This document shows positions 31,881 through 43,771 of a stretch of DNA of 64,000 nt, one piece after another. The stretch is from Primulina eburnea (lineage: Eukaryota; Streptophyta; Magnoliopsida; Lamiales; Gesneriaceae), in the NCBI RefSeq assembly GCF_022965805.1, contig NC_133103.1, positions 27,766,329-27,830,328 of the forward strand. Direction: 5' to 3'. The notes beneath the pieces are model-generated. The model worked only from the letters and a program-made list of their open reading frames with translations. It had not been told where the DNA came from and ran no database searches. The stretch's first letter is position 1; every line of letters starts with the position of its first letter. Made by a program: the position numbers and the translations under genes.

Positions 31881-32127
31881 AGAAACATTTAATACTCGTA
31901 CTTGGTAAAGTAACGGTAACATGTAATATATCAAGGATAGGTTCTGCTTCTATCAATGAGTCAAATTCTCCTTATGTTTTTCTAAACTGATAAGTACTCG
32001 AAGAGTACTGCTTAGTTAAGGCGATAAGCAATCTTCTATTTTTATATAGTCTTCTGGTTTCACTTAACGAGATCTACTGAGTTTGACTATCATCACCGTA
32101 ATTAAATTAAGTCTATCACATATCATC

Positions 32128-33340
32128 AGTGTTGTCCAGGGTAGTAAGGATTAATCATGTACAATCACAACCACGGACTTTTCATCTCGATGGATGATAA
32201 CCACTTGGAAAGTCCGAGAGAGGGATGTTCGGTACAATCATCGTATGATTACATATCTGCATGATTGGGCATCTCTATGCCCTTATCATGAAACATGGTA
32301 CACAACATCAGAGATGCTAGTCTCAACCTCAAGCGTCCTTTATCCTTATTTTAGGTGGTTGAATCGATTAGGAACAAATTTAGAATATACAGTGTTTACA
32401 AATGAGTTTCAAGATCGAATTACAATTCATTTGTATTAAATTATAAACAAGGATTTCATCTACGCTGATTGCATGGGTATAAAGATAAAGGAAAATTAAA
32501 CCACAAAAAAGTTAAATTATATTAAAATAAAGATTATTTATTACACTTGCGTCAATAAATTCTCTCCAACCGTTGGCTTGCAGGGCAATCTCCCACTTGT
32601 CCTAGAGCCAACTACCCATAAACTTTAATCACATTGCTTCACGATTCTTTTCAAACAATGGTCCTGACAAGGGCTTTGTATGTGGGTCAGCAACGTTATC
32701 TGAAGAGGCGACTTTTTCGACCGATATATTTCCTCTTCCCACAATCTCCCGGATGATGTGGAATTTCCTCAGTATATGTTTGGATCCCTGATGAGAACTT
32801 GGTTCCTTTGCTTGTGCAACGACACCAGTGTTGTTTTAGTACACCGGGACTGGATAAACTCCATTAGGAATAACTCCCAACTCTTGGACGAAATTCCTCA
32901 TCCAAGCTGCCTCCTTTGCTGCAGCAGACACAGTCAGCTTCTATGGTGGAATCCACAACGGTGTCTTGCTTGGAACTTTTTCAAGAGATAACCACACCAT
33001 TGACTGTGAATACAAAACCAGTGGTCGATTTCGAATCATCTACATCACTTTGGAAGCTAGAATCAGTGTAGTATTTCAATTTTAATTCTTCACCCCCATA
33101 GAACATGAACTAGTTCTTAGTCTTCCTTAGGTACTTAAGAATGTCTTTCACAGCCTTCCAATGCATTGAACCAGGGTTCGCCTGATCTATGCTTGTAACA
33201 CTCATAACTTAAGCAACATCAAGTCGTGTTGATATCATACCATATATGATACTACTAATGGCTGACGCATATAGAAATACGCATCATCATCTCTATCTCA
33301 CAGTCAGTCTTGGGGTACATTGCTTTAGATAGAGTAAATC
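32128..33340 (-). pseudogene. copia-4: decayed RT/RNase H end and 3' LTR
   Basis: 32128-32587 aligns by eye with the solo LTR at 36270-36722 (shared words such as CCACTTGGAAAGTCCGAG and GGTTGGCTTGCAGGGCA). Just beyond it, on the minus strand, CAAGTGGGAGAT is a copia PPT. From 32600 to about 33340 the minus strand gives traces of the copia RNase H end (a reading like AEYVAAA-AKEA-W near 32900 and an ADPLTKP-equivalent region near 32690) with many stops. It is a 3' end of a Tork/Angela-like element, truncated at both ends. Confidence 0.65.
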
Positions 33341-34591
33341 AGGGCGTAAGCAACATCGGGGCATGTTTTTTATTGGAGTGTTGATGTAACGACATACATA
33401 TCAGTAATATTTAATGTTATGTCAGCGAAATCTAATACGTTTTAGCAATATGTGAGGTCCCGTTAGAAATATCTGGCTTCCTGTCAGCATACAAACAAAA
33501 GTATTGAACGTGATAAAAAAGTATTAATTTTTTAGATTAAGACCAAATTTGGTGACCTAATATGATCAAGGAAAAAAATAGGTCAAATTACATAACGTGT
33601 TCGTAAATTTTCAGCTTCCTTTCAAATGCTTTATGTTAATTTTGTTGTACATAACATCTTTTTTTTTTTTTGAAAAAAAAAGAAACAGTAACATAAAAAC
33701 GTATGATGACGCATTTTTTTTAAATATCTTAGAGATTGTAGTTCAAAAAATTAAATCGAGATCAAAACTTATTTTTTAATTCACACATTTTCCTCTCATT
33801 GTAAACAATGGCGTAACTAGGATTTAAAAATCCGATGAACAAAAACTTGAGTAATATTTTCTAGAGTTTAAAATATAATATTTTTATGTTTTTTAAATTT
33901 TTTAACCGCAAAATTAAAAAGAATTGTAAGTGAAATTATATTCTTTTAAAAACATTCTACTTTTGCCTTGCCCCTTGCTAAGGCCTCGTCCAAGTTTGAA
34001 GTGAGCTTCCACGTCCGAGAACGAACTATAACAAACTCATTACCATCTCTAAAAAAAAAAAAATAAGAAAGAAAATAATAAAAAAATCATCAATAAGGCA
34101 GTCAACATCTCGGAAGGTGTCCACATATGGAAATTATAAATTCGGCAAAATAACTATTTTACTCACAATTCAAAGTTTTTAATCATCATATAATCTATGG
34201 TGAGGGTTACCCTCAATGGAAATACAACGACTATCTTTAATCAAAATTAGTGCACCGATGCATATACGTATTTTTTATAATATTTTTTTATAATTAATTT
34301 AGTTTATATTTAGATGAGGATCAAAATATAATTATATAATAAAACGTGAGAGACTATATTGTAATTTTGATGTATGAATTAAAAAAATAACTAGAAAAAA
34401 TAAAGGTATAAAAAAAACTCAAGTAGGAATTGAACCCACAACTTGATATCTGAGAAACAAAAACTTTATGTGCTGAACTACATTTGACTTACATTAAAAT
34501 TTTAACATTTTATTGATATATATAATTATAAAACAGATCATGACACCAAAAGTTAGTTAATCTAAATATCTCAAACTTCATAATATAAGAT
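33341..34591. other. AT-rich sequence, no gene seen
   Basis: No credible ORF. It is AT-rich with homopolymer runs (about 33660-33690, 34050-34090). The only structured part I see is a tRNA-like SINE trace at 34405-34500. Confidence 0.6.
34405..34500 (-). repeat. possible tRNA-derived SINE relic
   Basis: The minus strand has GTGGGTTCAATTCC (pol III B-box-like) with a degenerate A-box-like TAGTTCAGCACATAAAG about 45 nt upstream and a T-rich tract after the body. It cannot fold as an intact tRNA. This is weak evidence from sequence words only. Confidence 0.35.
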
Positions 34592-34596
34592 AGACT

Positions 34597-36734
34597 TGTT
34601 GGATCTCGGTTTTCTACACGCCCAAACGCAGCGGAAGTTTAAAAATTTTATTTTATTTTGACAATCAAAATATGTTTGGACGTTCGTATGATTTAACAAA
34701 ACATTCATAGGGTGTTAGAATCGTTATACCTTTGGTGAATAAATCACGTGGCTCCAACTACACCAGTATTAGCGGACGTAGCTCTTGTTGTAAATCCCTA
34801 CGAACATTCTTCGATCTCTTAATCCGGTCCACGACTGAAATATTTATTCCTCTTCTAAATTGCACTAGAAATTTAGAAGAACCTTTGCGTAGAGATATAA
34901 CACGAGAAATTCGACTCAAAATCTAAGCCAAATTTTTCTTGCTTTTCTTTAAGAAATTTTCGAGAGATTCTTTGGGGAGAGCCGAGAGTTTTCAAAAACC
35001 AAACTTTCGGATGCTTTTTCTCTTCTAATAAATAGAATCAATATCCTTAATATATTTTCTAATCCTTTATTAACTTAATTAATTACTTAATTAAATTAAT
35101 TAAAGATTCCAAAAATCTTTCCCATCCCTTGGAGAATCTCGTGCATATATATTATGGAGGCTAGGTTTTAGGTCTCCTATTTTATAAAACATTTATGGGC
35201 TAATTACCATAACAAAATAATTGGACTTATTTAATTAACATTAATGTGTTTGGTTAATTAATTGGACTAGTCCAACTAGTTTAATTAATTAATCAAAGTC
35301 CTTTAAACTTTAATTATTTAGTATGTTGGACTTGTACTCCTACAAACCCATTTGAACATACATCCAACCAATTTTAATTTAATATTTAATAAACTCAACT
35401 TTTGAGTTTAATAAATTAAACACATTATAAATTCAACATTTGAATTTATTATATATAAATTGTAAATTCAACTCTTTGAATTTTATCACCTCCAAAATTT
35501 CATAAATTCAACTACTTGAATTTACTATATCATAAATTCAACTCCTTGAATTTATTTTCTCAAATTTTAATTATCATAAATTCAACTCCTTGAATTTACT
35601 ATATCATAATATAAATTCAACTCCTTTAATTTATTCTCTCAACGGGAACAAACGATCCAGTGCTTGTGTGACCCTCAATGGTTCAGGGATACAGCTAGCC
35701 GTGGGTTCACAACTCTTTGTGATTCAGAACATAATCCTTTATTCGGGCTTACCCTGGTTAGCCCCATTCTTTTCATCAACACTTTGATCAAGAATGTCAG
35801 AACTCATTTCTGATTGCACCCATCGGATCATGGTAAAAGCGTCTAGTAGCATCGCCCCATGATCCCCTAGGTATCACTAATAGTGCCTGCGAGAACCAGT
35901 CGATTATGATTAACGTACAGTACGGTCCCTTCATCTCATATATCCCGATCGAATCTGCAACCATTGGTTCATCGAGGGTTGCATATTAATTCGATAACTA
36001 TGTGATAAATATAATAGTGGCATCGCGTGTACTATTTGGAGAACTCTTTCTCCAACGTACATCTCATACTCTAGCCAGAGATTCCATGCACTATTATTTC
36101 ATTAGATCACATAGGATATCCACACCCGTAGGTGAGCGGTGAATCCCCGACTACAATGCACTGGCTCCTATATGTGTCGCAACTGTACCCAACCTCGCCA
36201 TCTGATGACTCTCCTGGAGCCGGTAAACGAGTCAAAGCACAGCCCTAGCATATAGAGCCTCAGTGTTGTCCCGGGTCGTAAGGACTAATGGTGTACAATC
36301 ATAACCACGGACTTGTCCTCTCGATGAATGATAACCACTTGGAAAGTCCGAGGGAGGGTTGTTCGGTATAATCATCATATGACTACCCATCTGTATGTTT
36401 ATACATCTCTATGCCGTTACCAAGAAACGCAGTACACAACATCACAGATGCTAGTCTCGAGCTCAAGCGGCATTTATCCCTGTTTTAGGCGGCTGAATCG
36501 ACTAGGAACGAATTTAGAATATGCAGTGTTTACAAATGAGTTTCAACATCGAATTACGATTCATTTGTATTAAAACATAATCAAGGACTTTATCTATGCT
36601 GTTTGCATGGGTATACAGATAAAGTATAACAAGACCATAAAAAGTTAAATTATATTAAAATAAAGATTGTTTATTACAACTGAGTCAATAAAATCCCTAG
36701 CCAACCGTTGGCTTGCAGGGCATCTACTCTAACA
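34597..36734 (-). repeat. solo LTR of a Ty1/copia element
   Basis: A 2138-bp LTR flanked by the 5-bp duplication agact (34592-34596 and 36735-36739). In its own orientation it starts TGTTAGAGTAGATGCCCTGC and ends GTAGAAAACCGAGATCCAACA-like, a familiar plant copia LTR end, with no internal region. A solo LTR forms by recombination between two LTRs. An island of tandem TCAACTCCTTGAATTT-type repeats lies at 35420-35640. Confidence 0.85.
35420..35640. repeat. degenerate ATAAATTCAACTCCTTGAATTTA repeats in the solo LTR
   Basis: About seven degenerate copies of a unit containing TTCAACTCCTTGAATTTA, each an imperfect palindrome (TTCAA...TTGAA), spaced about 25-45 bp apart. Confidence 0.7.
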
Positions 36735-36739
36735 AGACT

Positions 36740-37028
36740 TGTGACGTTTTTGGCCTTACATATTTTTTTTTAATATAATAGTATTCATTAGATTTATCAC
36801 GAGTCAATACCAAAGTGGAAATCAAGACAGAGGCTTTGAGACTTTTTAAAGTGGAAAAAGATAAGTGGAAGGTAATACCTTTTAAAGTGGAAGAAGACTA
36901 AATTGCGTTTATAATACAAGGATGAAAAAAGGGTATTTGCGTAGTTAGTCACCTTTTTCACCTATAAAAAGCCAAGGAGAAACGTGAAAGATAGATGATC
37001 AAATTAAACATTAATCCATCGATCGGAA
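36740..37028 (+). promoter_or_regulatory. possible promoter of the small ORF at 37029
   Basis: AT-rich non-repetitive sequence. CCTATAAAAAGCC at about 36961-36973 is a good TATA box 55-65 nt upstream of the ATG. A partial repeat of TTTTAAAGTGGAA occurs at about 36844 and 36878. Confidence 0.4.
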
Positions 37029-37232
37029 ATGAGTTCAAATCCTCCTTCTTCCTCTCAAAATTTAAAGAGCAAGCCGCGCACTGATTCACTTGTGAGCAGC
37101 ATTAATAGTACAGCTACTAGTATTACTCCACCTGCTACAAACAATACTGAAGGTGCTGCCACTCGTGTGTGGGGAAATAATGAAGCCACGGCAGCTAGAT
37201 CTACATCTCCATCGATGAATCGAGGCCGGTGA
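37029..37232 (+). CDS. small unidentified ORF, 67 aa, possible host gene
   Basis: I do not recognise it. It is 67 codons, beginning MSSNPPSSSQNLKSKPRTDS, very rich in serine, threonine, asparagine and alanine, hydrophilic, with one tryptophan (TRVWGNN) and a basic end (MNRGR). No signal peptide or domain is visible. Support: a TATA box at a sensible distance, an A-rich leader and an island free of LTR-element sequence. Against: it is short, of low complexity, with no second exon I can justify. GGCCGGTGAC at the stop resembles a 5' splice site, so it could be a first exon. Confidence 0.35.
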   Translation: MSSNPPSSSQNLKSKPRTDSLVSSINSTATSITPPATNNTEGAATRVWGNNEATAARSTSPSMNRGR

Positions 37233-37799
37233 CAATCTTCCACCGGAGGTTCAGCAAGCTTCCTTCGCTGAACTCGTTATTTGTAACTAGCTAATTATAT
37301 CTTATGGCATATCTATTTTGTCATGAAATATTATATATAAATTTACTTTTTCGGATCCGTAATACAACCTTATCAATACTTGAGGTTGATCAAATCAATC
37401 AATCCGAAGAAACAAAATTAATGTTCTTCTCTTTTTTTTTTCTTTTTTCCTCCAAATTTTTACCTTACGTAGAAGATATTCAGTCATGTAGAAAAAAATC
37501 ACGTACGTGATGCTTCTTTAACACAATAAAGTATCCACATAAAAATTTTTATTTTTATTTATAACAAAATCAACTTTATATTGTTTGGTGATAACATTAG
37601 AGCTTAAATAAATTTATAACTTATAAATTGTGGTGTACAAGATCAAATATTTTAAAAAAATGTAACATGTTTGAGCTCCTATTTATTGCTTATCTATTTT
37701 ATGGAAATGATCATTCCACGTCCGATTCGACTTATATTTCCTTTAAGTGTTACCAACAATATTACATTGTTACTCTCAAATAAAAACTAAAAATAATAT
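37233..37799. other. non-coding AT-rich sequence
   Basis: I see no gene, element end or structured RNA here. It ends with AAATAATAT, the left duplication of the MITE. Confidence 0.55.
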
Positions 37800-37984
37800 G
37801 ACAAACACTTATGTGAGACGGTCTCACGGGTATTATTTGTGAGACATATCTCTTATTTGGATCACCCATAAAAGAGTACTATTACTTTTTATGCTAAGAG
37901 TACTATTTTTTATTGTGAATATGGGTATTGTTGACCCGTCTCACAGATTATAATCCGTGAGACGGTCTCACATGAGACTCACTC
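37800..37984. mobile_element. MULE-type MITE with palindromic termini
   Basis: 185 bp flanked by the 9-bp direct repeat AAATAATAT (37791-37799 and 37985-37993), a length typical of Mutator-like elements. Both ends carry ATGTGAGACGGTCTCACGG (one mismatch at the left) in inverted orientation, and the core TGAGACGGTCTCA is itself a palindrome. The outer 11 bases of the termini are only partly matched. It has no ORF, so it is non-autonomous. Confidence 0.8.
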
Positions 37985-37993
37985 AAATAATAT

Positions 37994-38257
37994 TGCATTT
38001 TTAAAAGTAAGTCGGTCACTAAATTAAATTCATTTCATCTTTATTTTATTGACGAAATAAATGAACAAGTTGCAAATAATCAATTAATCATTTTTTCGTG
38101 AATATTTTGAAAGTTAACTTTGGGTCATTTAATTTCTCAGGATCAAAAGCTAAAAAGAAATGGTACTACCATTTGGATATTTCAAATTCTTTGGCGTCAT
38201 TTCGTTCACATCATATCTCTGCCAAGAGTACAAAATAATTTGGATAATCCTCATACT

Positions 38258-38262
<5 letters not shown>
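37994..38262. other. non-coding sequence
   Basis: AT-rich, no supported feature. Confidence 0.5.

Positions 38263-38317
<55 letters not shown>
38263..38317. repeat. (AT)n microsatellite
   Basis: Uninterrupted TA dinucleotides for about 55 bp. Confidence 0.96.
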
Positions 38318-38322
<5 letters not shown>

Positions 38323-38587
38323 TCACTGATTGTCTTGCCACTTTTGTACTTAAGAGATTGTATGATAAATTTCTTCCCAAGTAGAAGAAGAAAGAAATAG
38401 AAGAATTTTGCCTTCCATCATATCAAATAATATTTAGGAAAATATCCAATTTTTGGATTTAATGAAGTAATTTATCAATCAATATTTTGTATCTTTGCAA
38501 CTTTTATTATTTTTGTTTGATTTGTATGGTGTAAGGATTATTTTGTCCGACAGATATAAAAAATAATGAGAATATCAGAATAGGATG

Positions 38588-39407
38588 TGAAATAGTATAT
38601 TCGTGTTTTGTCAGAATTAGGTGTTGTTCCAGATGTTACAACATCTGGGACAACATGTAGCGGAACATTATATTTTGTAACACAAATTCACTTTAAATAA
38701 ATAGATGGATGAGATTAAATATGCACAAGTACCTTATGGCAAAAATTAATCACTAGAAAACCACAATGTTTACACAAAAATCTATCACTAGTGATTGTAC
38801 CAAAAATCAATTTTCTCAACAAGTTGAGAAAAATAAAAGCTCTCTAAAATAAATAACCAGAACCAAAAAATAAACGTAATCAAGAAAGCAAAACTTTATC
38901 CCGGAAACCACTATCAATTAGATGCAATCTTCAGTCAACATCGTTACGGATGTTGTCTATAGATGTTAGCAACATTCAGCACAACAAGAGAATCACCACT
39001 CCAAACAGCAACGGCTTCGAGAATAATTTTTCTCTGCAAATCTCTGCTATGTCTGTGTATGTATGGTCGATATCGAAACAGCCTTTATCAATGAGTTTTA
39101 CCTCTTATTTATAGGTGCAGAATCATATCTCCACAAGGAAACCTAAAACACAAGGAAAGTATTTTATTAGGAATAAACTGTTTTTTAAACACTAATACCA
39201 TATCTCTTGAATTAAGATCTCATTATCTAAGGAAGGCAAAATCATATTAAATATTTGCTCAATCAAATCAACAAGGAAAACTCTATAAGGGAAATAAATA
39301 AAATATATCATTTAAAATCGAAATCTTATTTCCCTTCATTCTCCCTATTTTTGCCTTTCTTGGACAAAATGAGATCAAACCCATTTATCCTTGTTAAGAT
39401 CAAATCA
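38588..39407 (-). repeat. copia-3 3' LTR (left edge inferred)
   Basis: In its own orientation it starts TGATTTGATCTTAACAAGG right after a G-rich PPT and may end CTATTTCA at 38588 (terminal TGA/TCA). It contains a TATA box at 39106, copies of the copia-3 palindrome near 38628-38660 and 38935-38985, and no ORF. The second LTR is not in the window, so the 38588 boundary is a guess. Confidence 0.55.
39106..39113 (-). promoter_or_regulatory. copia-3 LTR TATA box
   Basis: The minus strand reads CCTATAAATAAGAGG, almost the same context as the antisense-ORF TATA box of copia-1. Confidence 0.65.
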
Positions 39408-39440
39408 ACTCCCCCTGAGTTTGATATATTCTCCCCTTGA
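39408..39440 (-). other. copia-3 polypurine tracts
   Basis: The minus strand shows AAGGGGAGAATAT and then CTCAGGGGGAGT directly before the LTR: two PPT-like tracts, as in copia-2. Confidence 0.65.
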
Positions 39441-39635
39441 ATAAAATACTGTTAGTATGGGTTGTTGTTAGAATTGTTGGCAACACTTGACACAACACCT
39501 GCAACAGTTCCATTAACAGATAGAGATATTAGCCAATACTAGCAAAAGCATTAACAGACAGATAAGAGCAGCAATAGAACCATGAATAGAAAAAACTCTA
39601 AACACTAATAGAAACATTAAACAGAAAACAAAACT

Positions 39636-41299
39636 CTAAACACTATCATCTTCATATTCCTCATCTTCATCCTCAATGTCTTCTTCATCTTCATCATCTT
39701 TGGTCCTAGATGGACCTGCACCAGTTTGATCATCTCCCCCTTTTTGTCCATGAACGGCCATTTCTAACATGACACTGATGGCAGCAGCCAAACTCTTATA
39801 GTAGGTCAAGTCGGCCTTAGCCTGGGAAATTTTCTTAAGAGCATGATCGAGATGGGTCTGGGCACTTGCTACGGTAATCTTCACATAACCAGGTTTAGGT
39901 GGTCGAGATGTGGAACTAGGAGACGGGCCGGTAGCATGAGGTACTGTGGTAGAGGCGTTTTGAGAGGTGCCTGCGGTGGTCGCTGGAGGTGATGCAGACC
40001 AGGGGAGGTCTAGCTTTCGAGTGCCTTTGAAGAGTGCAGGAGCAATCTTGAGGGGTTCCCTGAGATCAGAAAGTTGCTCAGTGATATCCCTAACAAAACC
40101 TTGTGATATCAGAAGCCCATAGATCAGACTTGGGTATGGAAGCTTCGATGATTTAAGACCACCATTAGCATACTGCATTACTGTATGGAACACCAGTTTC
40201 CCGAAGTTGAAGACCCCATTTGTGCCAATGGAGTATAAGACCAAAGCTTGGTGTCGAGTGACATAAATGGTATTTGTAGAGGGTGTCCAGTTTCGTACTG
40301 ACAGCTTGTGGAGCACGGAGTAAAATGAGGTTAATTTGGCTGCGGATAACTTCAGTGGATGGGTTGGAAAGTGAGTCACTAGTCCCCCGGTGAGAGTGGA
40401 AGTGACTAGGTGAATGTCCGGGGTAATGCCATCTTCATCTTCGGCAGGAGTCTGATGATGTGAATTGATGATTGTAGGATTGAACTCATAGATCTGATTG
40501 CGGACAACCACTTTCCCATACTTTGCAGAGAATTCATCACCTACATCAGGTGTAAGGTTCGCGTAGAATTCTAACACAGGCCCTCGACTAAACGGTGGGA
40601 CTGCAGAAACTGTGGAGAGTAAGGAGCACTGTTTCAGGAAGTTTATCAAATTATGCCTCTCAAAGGCATCAGTGTCAACATTCCTCTCCTCAATGAGGTC
40701 TCGAGTGGTATAAAGATGCCACTGGGCATTGGCGTGCTCAGTGTAAAATTTTGCAGAGAAGGAGGAGTTCAAGTCATATGCACTGAGGTCAGTGTCGTCC
40801 TCAGTGTTGGCATCATCCTCGCCAACTTCCTGTGCAACATGTGCAATTTCCTCGGGAAAACATCTTCTTCGGCAACTTTGGCAGTAGAACTGCTAGAGTC
40901 AGTAGAGTCTTCAGTTTCTGGAGGAGCAACAGGAACAGCGGAGGCTGCAGGTTTCTGATGTTTCAAGGTGGCCATGAATTGGGCTAACGTGATTTCTTCA
41001 GCAGTAGAGGGTGAAGGCTGTTGTGGAGGAACAGAGGGTGTGCCCTCATCAGATTCAGCGGCTGTGCTAGAGGAAGAACTACTCTTTTTCGGCGGAGGTG
41101 CAGTCGTCTTGCGAGCCACAAACTCGTAATTGGCATCATCGGAATCATCACCCGAGGTGTCTGCTGGATCAATCAGCGAGGGGAGAGTGGATGGCTGACC
41201 CTTGTATCGGAAACGTTTGCCCGGCGTGAGGTCTGGGTTATACCCAGCTTGTCGTTTTGAGCGTCTTTTTGGAGGAGAGGGTGGATCGAAAACCCTGAT
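39636..41299 (-). pseudogene. copia-3 ORF3, main part
   Basis: 378 codons are open at 39636-40772, continuing upstream in another frame (40769-41119 and beyond to 41299) after one frameshift near 40858. It encodes a lysine/arginine-rich start (PPKRRSKRQAGYNPDLTPGK), a Ser/Pro-rich linker, and then a plant transposon protein-like domain (LEFYANLTPDVGDEFSAKYG, NWTPSTNTIYVTRHQALVLY, LPYPSLIYGLLISQG). A linker of S/T/P follows, then a helical stretch (QTHLDHALKKISQAKADLTY) and a strongly acidic C-terminus. It is the same family as copia-2 ORF3 and copia-1 ORF3 but highly diverged. The N-terminal codons are at 55594-55800, beyond gypsy-4. Confidence 0.75.
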
Positions 41300-43620
41300 T
41301 TTAGAACCCGTAACTTAAACTACGTATAATACATGCATAATTTTAGTATTTAAATTAACATGATTTTAGTGCATGAGTATTTAAATGATTTTCCTTAATT
41401 TAATTATTTTATCATAGTATTTTGAATTTTTATCATTTCAGTTAATCAGTGAGGCCGGACTGGAATTGGAGTTTTTAGATAGACTTTATGATTAAGAAAC
41501 ATTTCTAGAATTTATAGCAGTTATCAAGTAAGTTAATTTAAGTTGAAAAGGAGGATTGAGGATTTATTTAAGCAACTTGAGGTGTGTAGAGAATAAATTC
41601 ATTTAAGTTCCATAATTAAGGGGTTAGTTCACTAAATTAATTAAAGGATAGATAAGGCTTTTAAGGGTTATAAATTTAGTAAATAATCAACATTTTCCCT
41701 TCATTTTTATTGTAAAATTTCGGCCACTTTAAATGATTAAGAAATGCCTTGCCAACTCATCATCCTTGACCCATTCTTTGTTTAGCATGCAAACCTTTTT
41801 GATTATTGATCAACCTTAATTAATTAATTAATGAGCATCATCCTAGTCTAGATTAGCAAGGGAATTCAGCCACCTCTTTCTAGAACACCCCAACAAATAT
41901 TTGAATAGCAACAAAATTCAAAAAGAGTAGACTTGGTCTTGCATTATCCCTATATTTTGCACCCATCTCCCTCACTCTCTTAACCATCATTCTCCACCCC
42001 TCCATCACCGAAATTCAGAGAATTTTAGAGACAAAAATCGTGAGGTGCTAAGGGAAAAACAAGAGAGAAAAATCAGTAGCAAACAAGGTAGCAAAAGCGC
42101 TCCACCTCCTCCGCGCCGGATCGTCTCATTCTTTCGTTTTTCTTTCAAACAAAACCAGGCATGCATATATTCTTCCTTGACTCTTCAATCAAGTCCTATT
42201 ATCAAATTTTTACATTACATGATCATTATTTCCATGACAAAACCGAAACACATCAATAATTTTGAAAATACATACAGCAGATTTTCGGCCCTTCCAATTC
42301 AAGCTTCACGGTTTCATTTGTTTTGTGGGTTTCAGGTATTGGTTCGATTCCAGGCTCCCAAGGCGACATATAAACATGTAATAGGACGCATTAGAACCAT
42401 TATGGTCCATTCATTTAACCCCATGTACGCTGGAAGTTGAGAAGATGACAGCAACTTCCCTCTTGATCCATTTGAGTTTCGAAAAATTGTGTTTTTCTGT
42501 CAAAGGGAAATGAATCTGATCTTGGCTGCCCCAAGGCCTATAGCCATGGTTAGATCACTTCCCTAGCATGTCTAAGACGTGACTAAGTCACCCTTTAGGA
42601 GGCTTGGTCCATGGGGAATCGGTTTTTAAATAAAACAACAAGAACAACCCCTTTCCCCTTTCGGCTTCCTCATTTTTTCAGCAAGTGTAACGTTTGGTTT
42701 TAGGGAATGGTGTGGATCTTGGTTGGCCTATGGCCCTTAGCCACGGTTCATACCATACCCCTAGATGTCTAGATCGTGCCATGGTAAATCAAATGGCAAC
42801 TGGAACGATTCGTGACAGCAAAACAAGAACAATGCCCGACGCGCAGAATTTTTGCTCTCGGGTGAGTCTTTCGAGTTGTTGCTGGAATGGTGCGAATGGT
42901 GGCTGGCCTAGGGCCCTTAGCCATGGTTCAAATCATTCCTTGGGATGTTGGTAAGAGTCTCTGGTCGGTGGTTCAAGCCCCAATGGCCGGTAGTCTCGAA
43001 AACGACGCAAGGAAACCAAAGCACAGCTGCTGTATTTTTGGACAGCAACTTGCTGTGACGGTTCAGTGGCTTGTTCGAGTTCTTGTTTGGCTTTTAGCCC
43101 ATGGACTTGGACTGGACAATGCCTCATCGAGTTAGGAAGTTCATGTTTTTGGCCGTTGGTGATTCAGATCATTTTTGAGGTCGTACGAGAATTTACGGTT
43201 CGATGTGCCAAATTGACTCTCGAAAGAGCGTTACATGTTTTGCCTCCATTCACCTAAAATTCGACTTGCATCATTTTAGGAGCATTAATTCATCATTTTA
43301 AGCGTATTTTAATCATGACTATATGATGTCTCAGTGTTGGCTCGGGTTGGTTCGGAGTCATGATTAAATACGAAGTCGTTCGGTGTAATTGTCACATTTT
43401 CGAATGTTATTGCATAGTTTGGTCCCATAAATCTATTGCATATTTTTCATGGCATATTTAGGTTGCAGCGAGCCTGGGAGCGATCCAATCCAAGCAGTAA
43501 ATTATTACAAGATATTAATTGTGTCATTTAATTATATTACGTGCATAAAAATATAAAATTTTCATTTTTGAGATTATGCGATATTGCTTGTGGCCATTTC
43601 ACTATCATGGAGATTATTGC

Positions 43621-43770
43621 CTAATCCGGTCGCCAGTTACCGGTCAGTTCAATTTGTACCACCCAGTATACTGTGGCATATTCTGATCAGACGTTCATTA
43701 TTTACCGGTTGCAATTTCCGGTCATGGGAGCATTTATTATCCGGTCCAGTTACCGTTACCGGGTCAGTTT
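43621..43770 (+). repeat. CCGGT paired-motif block in gypsy-4 LTR
   Basis: Three blocks of two CCGGT sites 14 bp apart (as in ATCCGGTCGCCAGTTACC) at roughly 70-bp steps. The matching block in the 3' LTR is at 54880-55030. Gypsy-5 inserted at the end of the third block. Confidence 0.7.
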
Positions 43771-43771
43771 C

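Larger units (their letters stand above)
38588..41299 (-). mobile_element. copia-3: Sirevirus-like element, 3' portion
   Basis: Holds the 3' LTR, PPTs and most of ORF3 of a minus-strand Ty1/copia element. It is interrupted at 41300 by gypsy-4; the remainder (ORF3 start, pol, gag) is at 55589-61346. The site duplications ctgat (41295-41299) and ctaat (55589-55593) differ by one base. ORF3 reads in sense across the insertion. The left edge is inferred. Confidence 0.85.

Noticed and set aside
34405..34500. A functional tRNA gene
   Set aside because: Only the B-box is convincing; no cloverleaf can be drawn.
38120..38380. ORFs with long Tyr-Ile runs
   Set aside because: They are translations of the (AT)n microsatellite.
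42045..42440. 131-codon ORF in the gypsy-4 5' LTR, with a longer version at 53289-53810
   Set aside because: It lies in LTR sequence, the two copies differ in length and reading, and no domain is visible. It could be tested in other LTR copies, but I do not support it as a gene.
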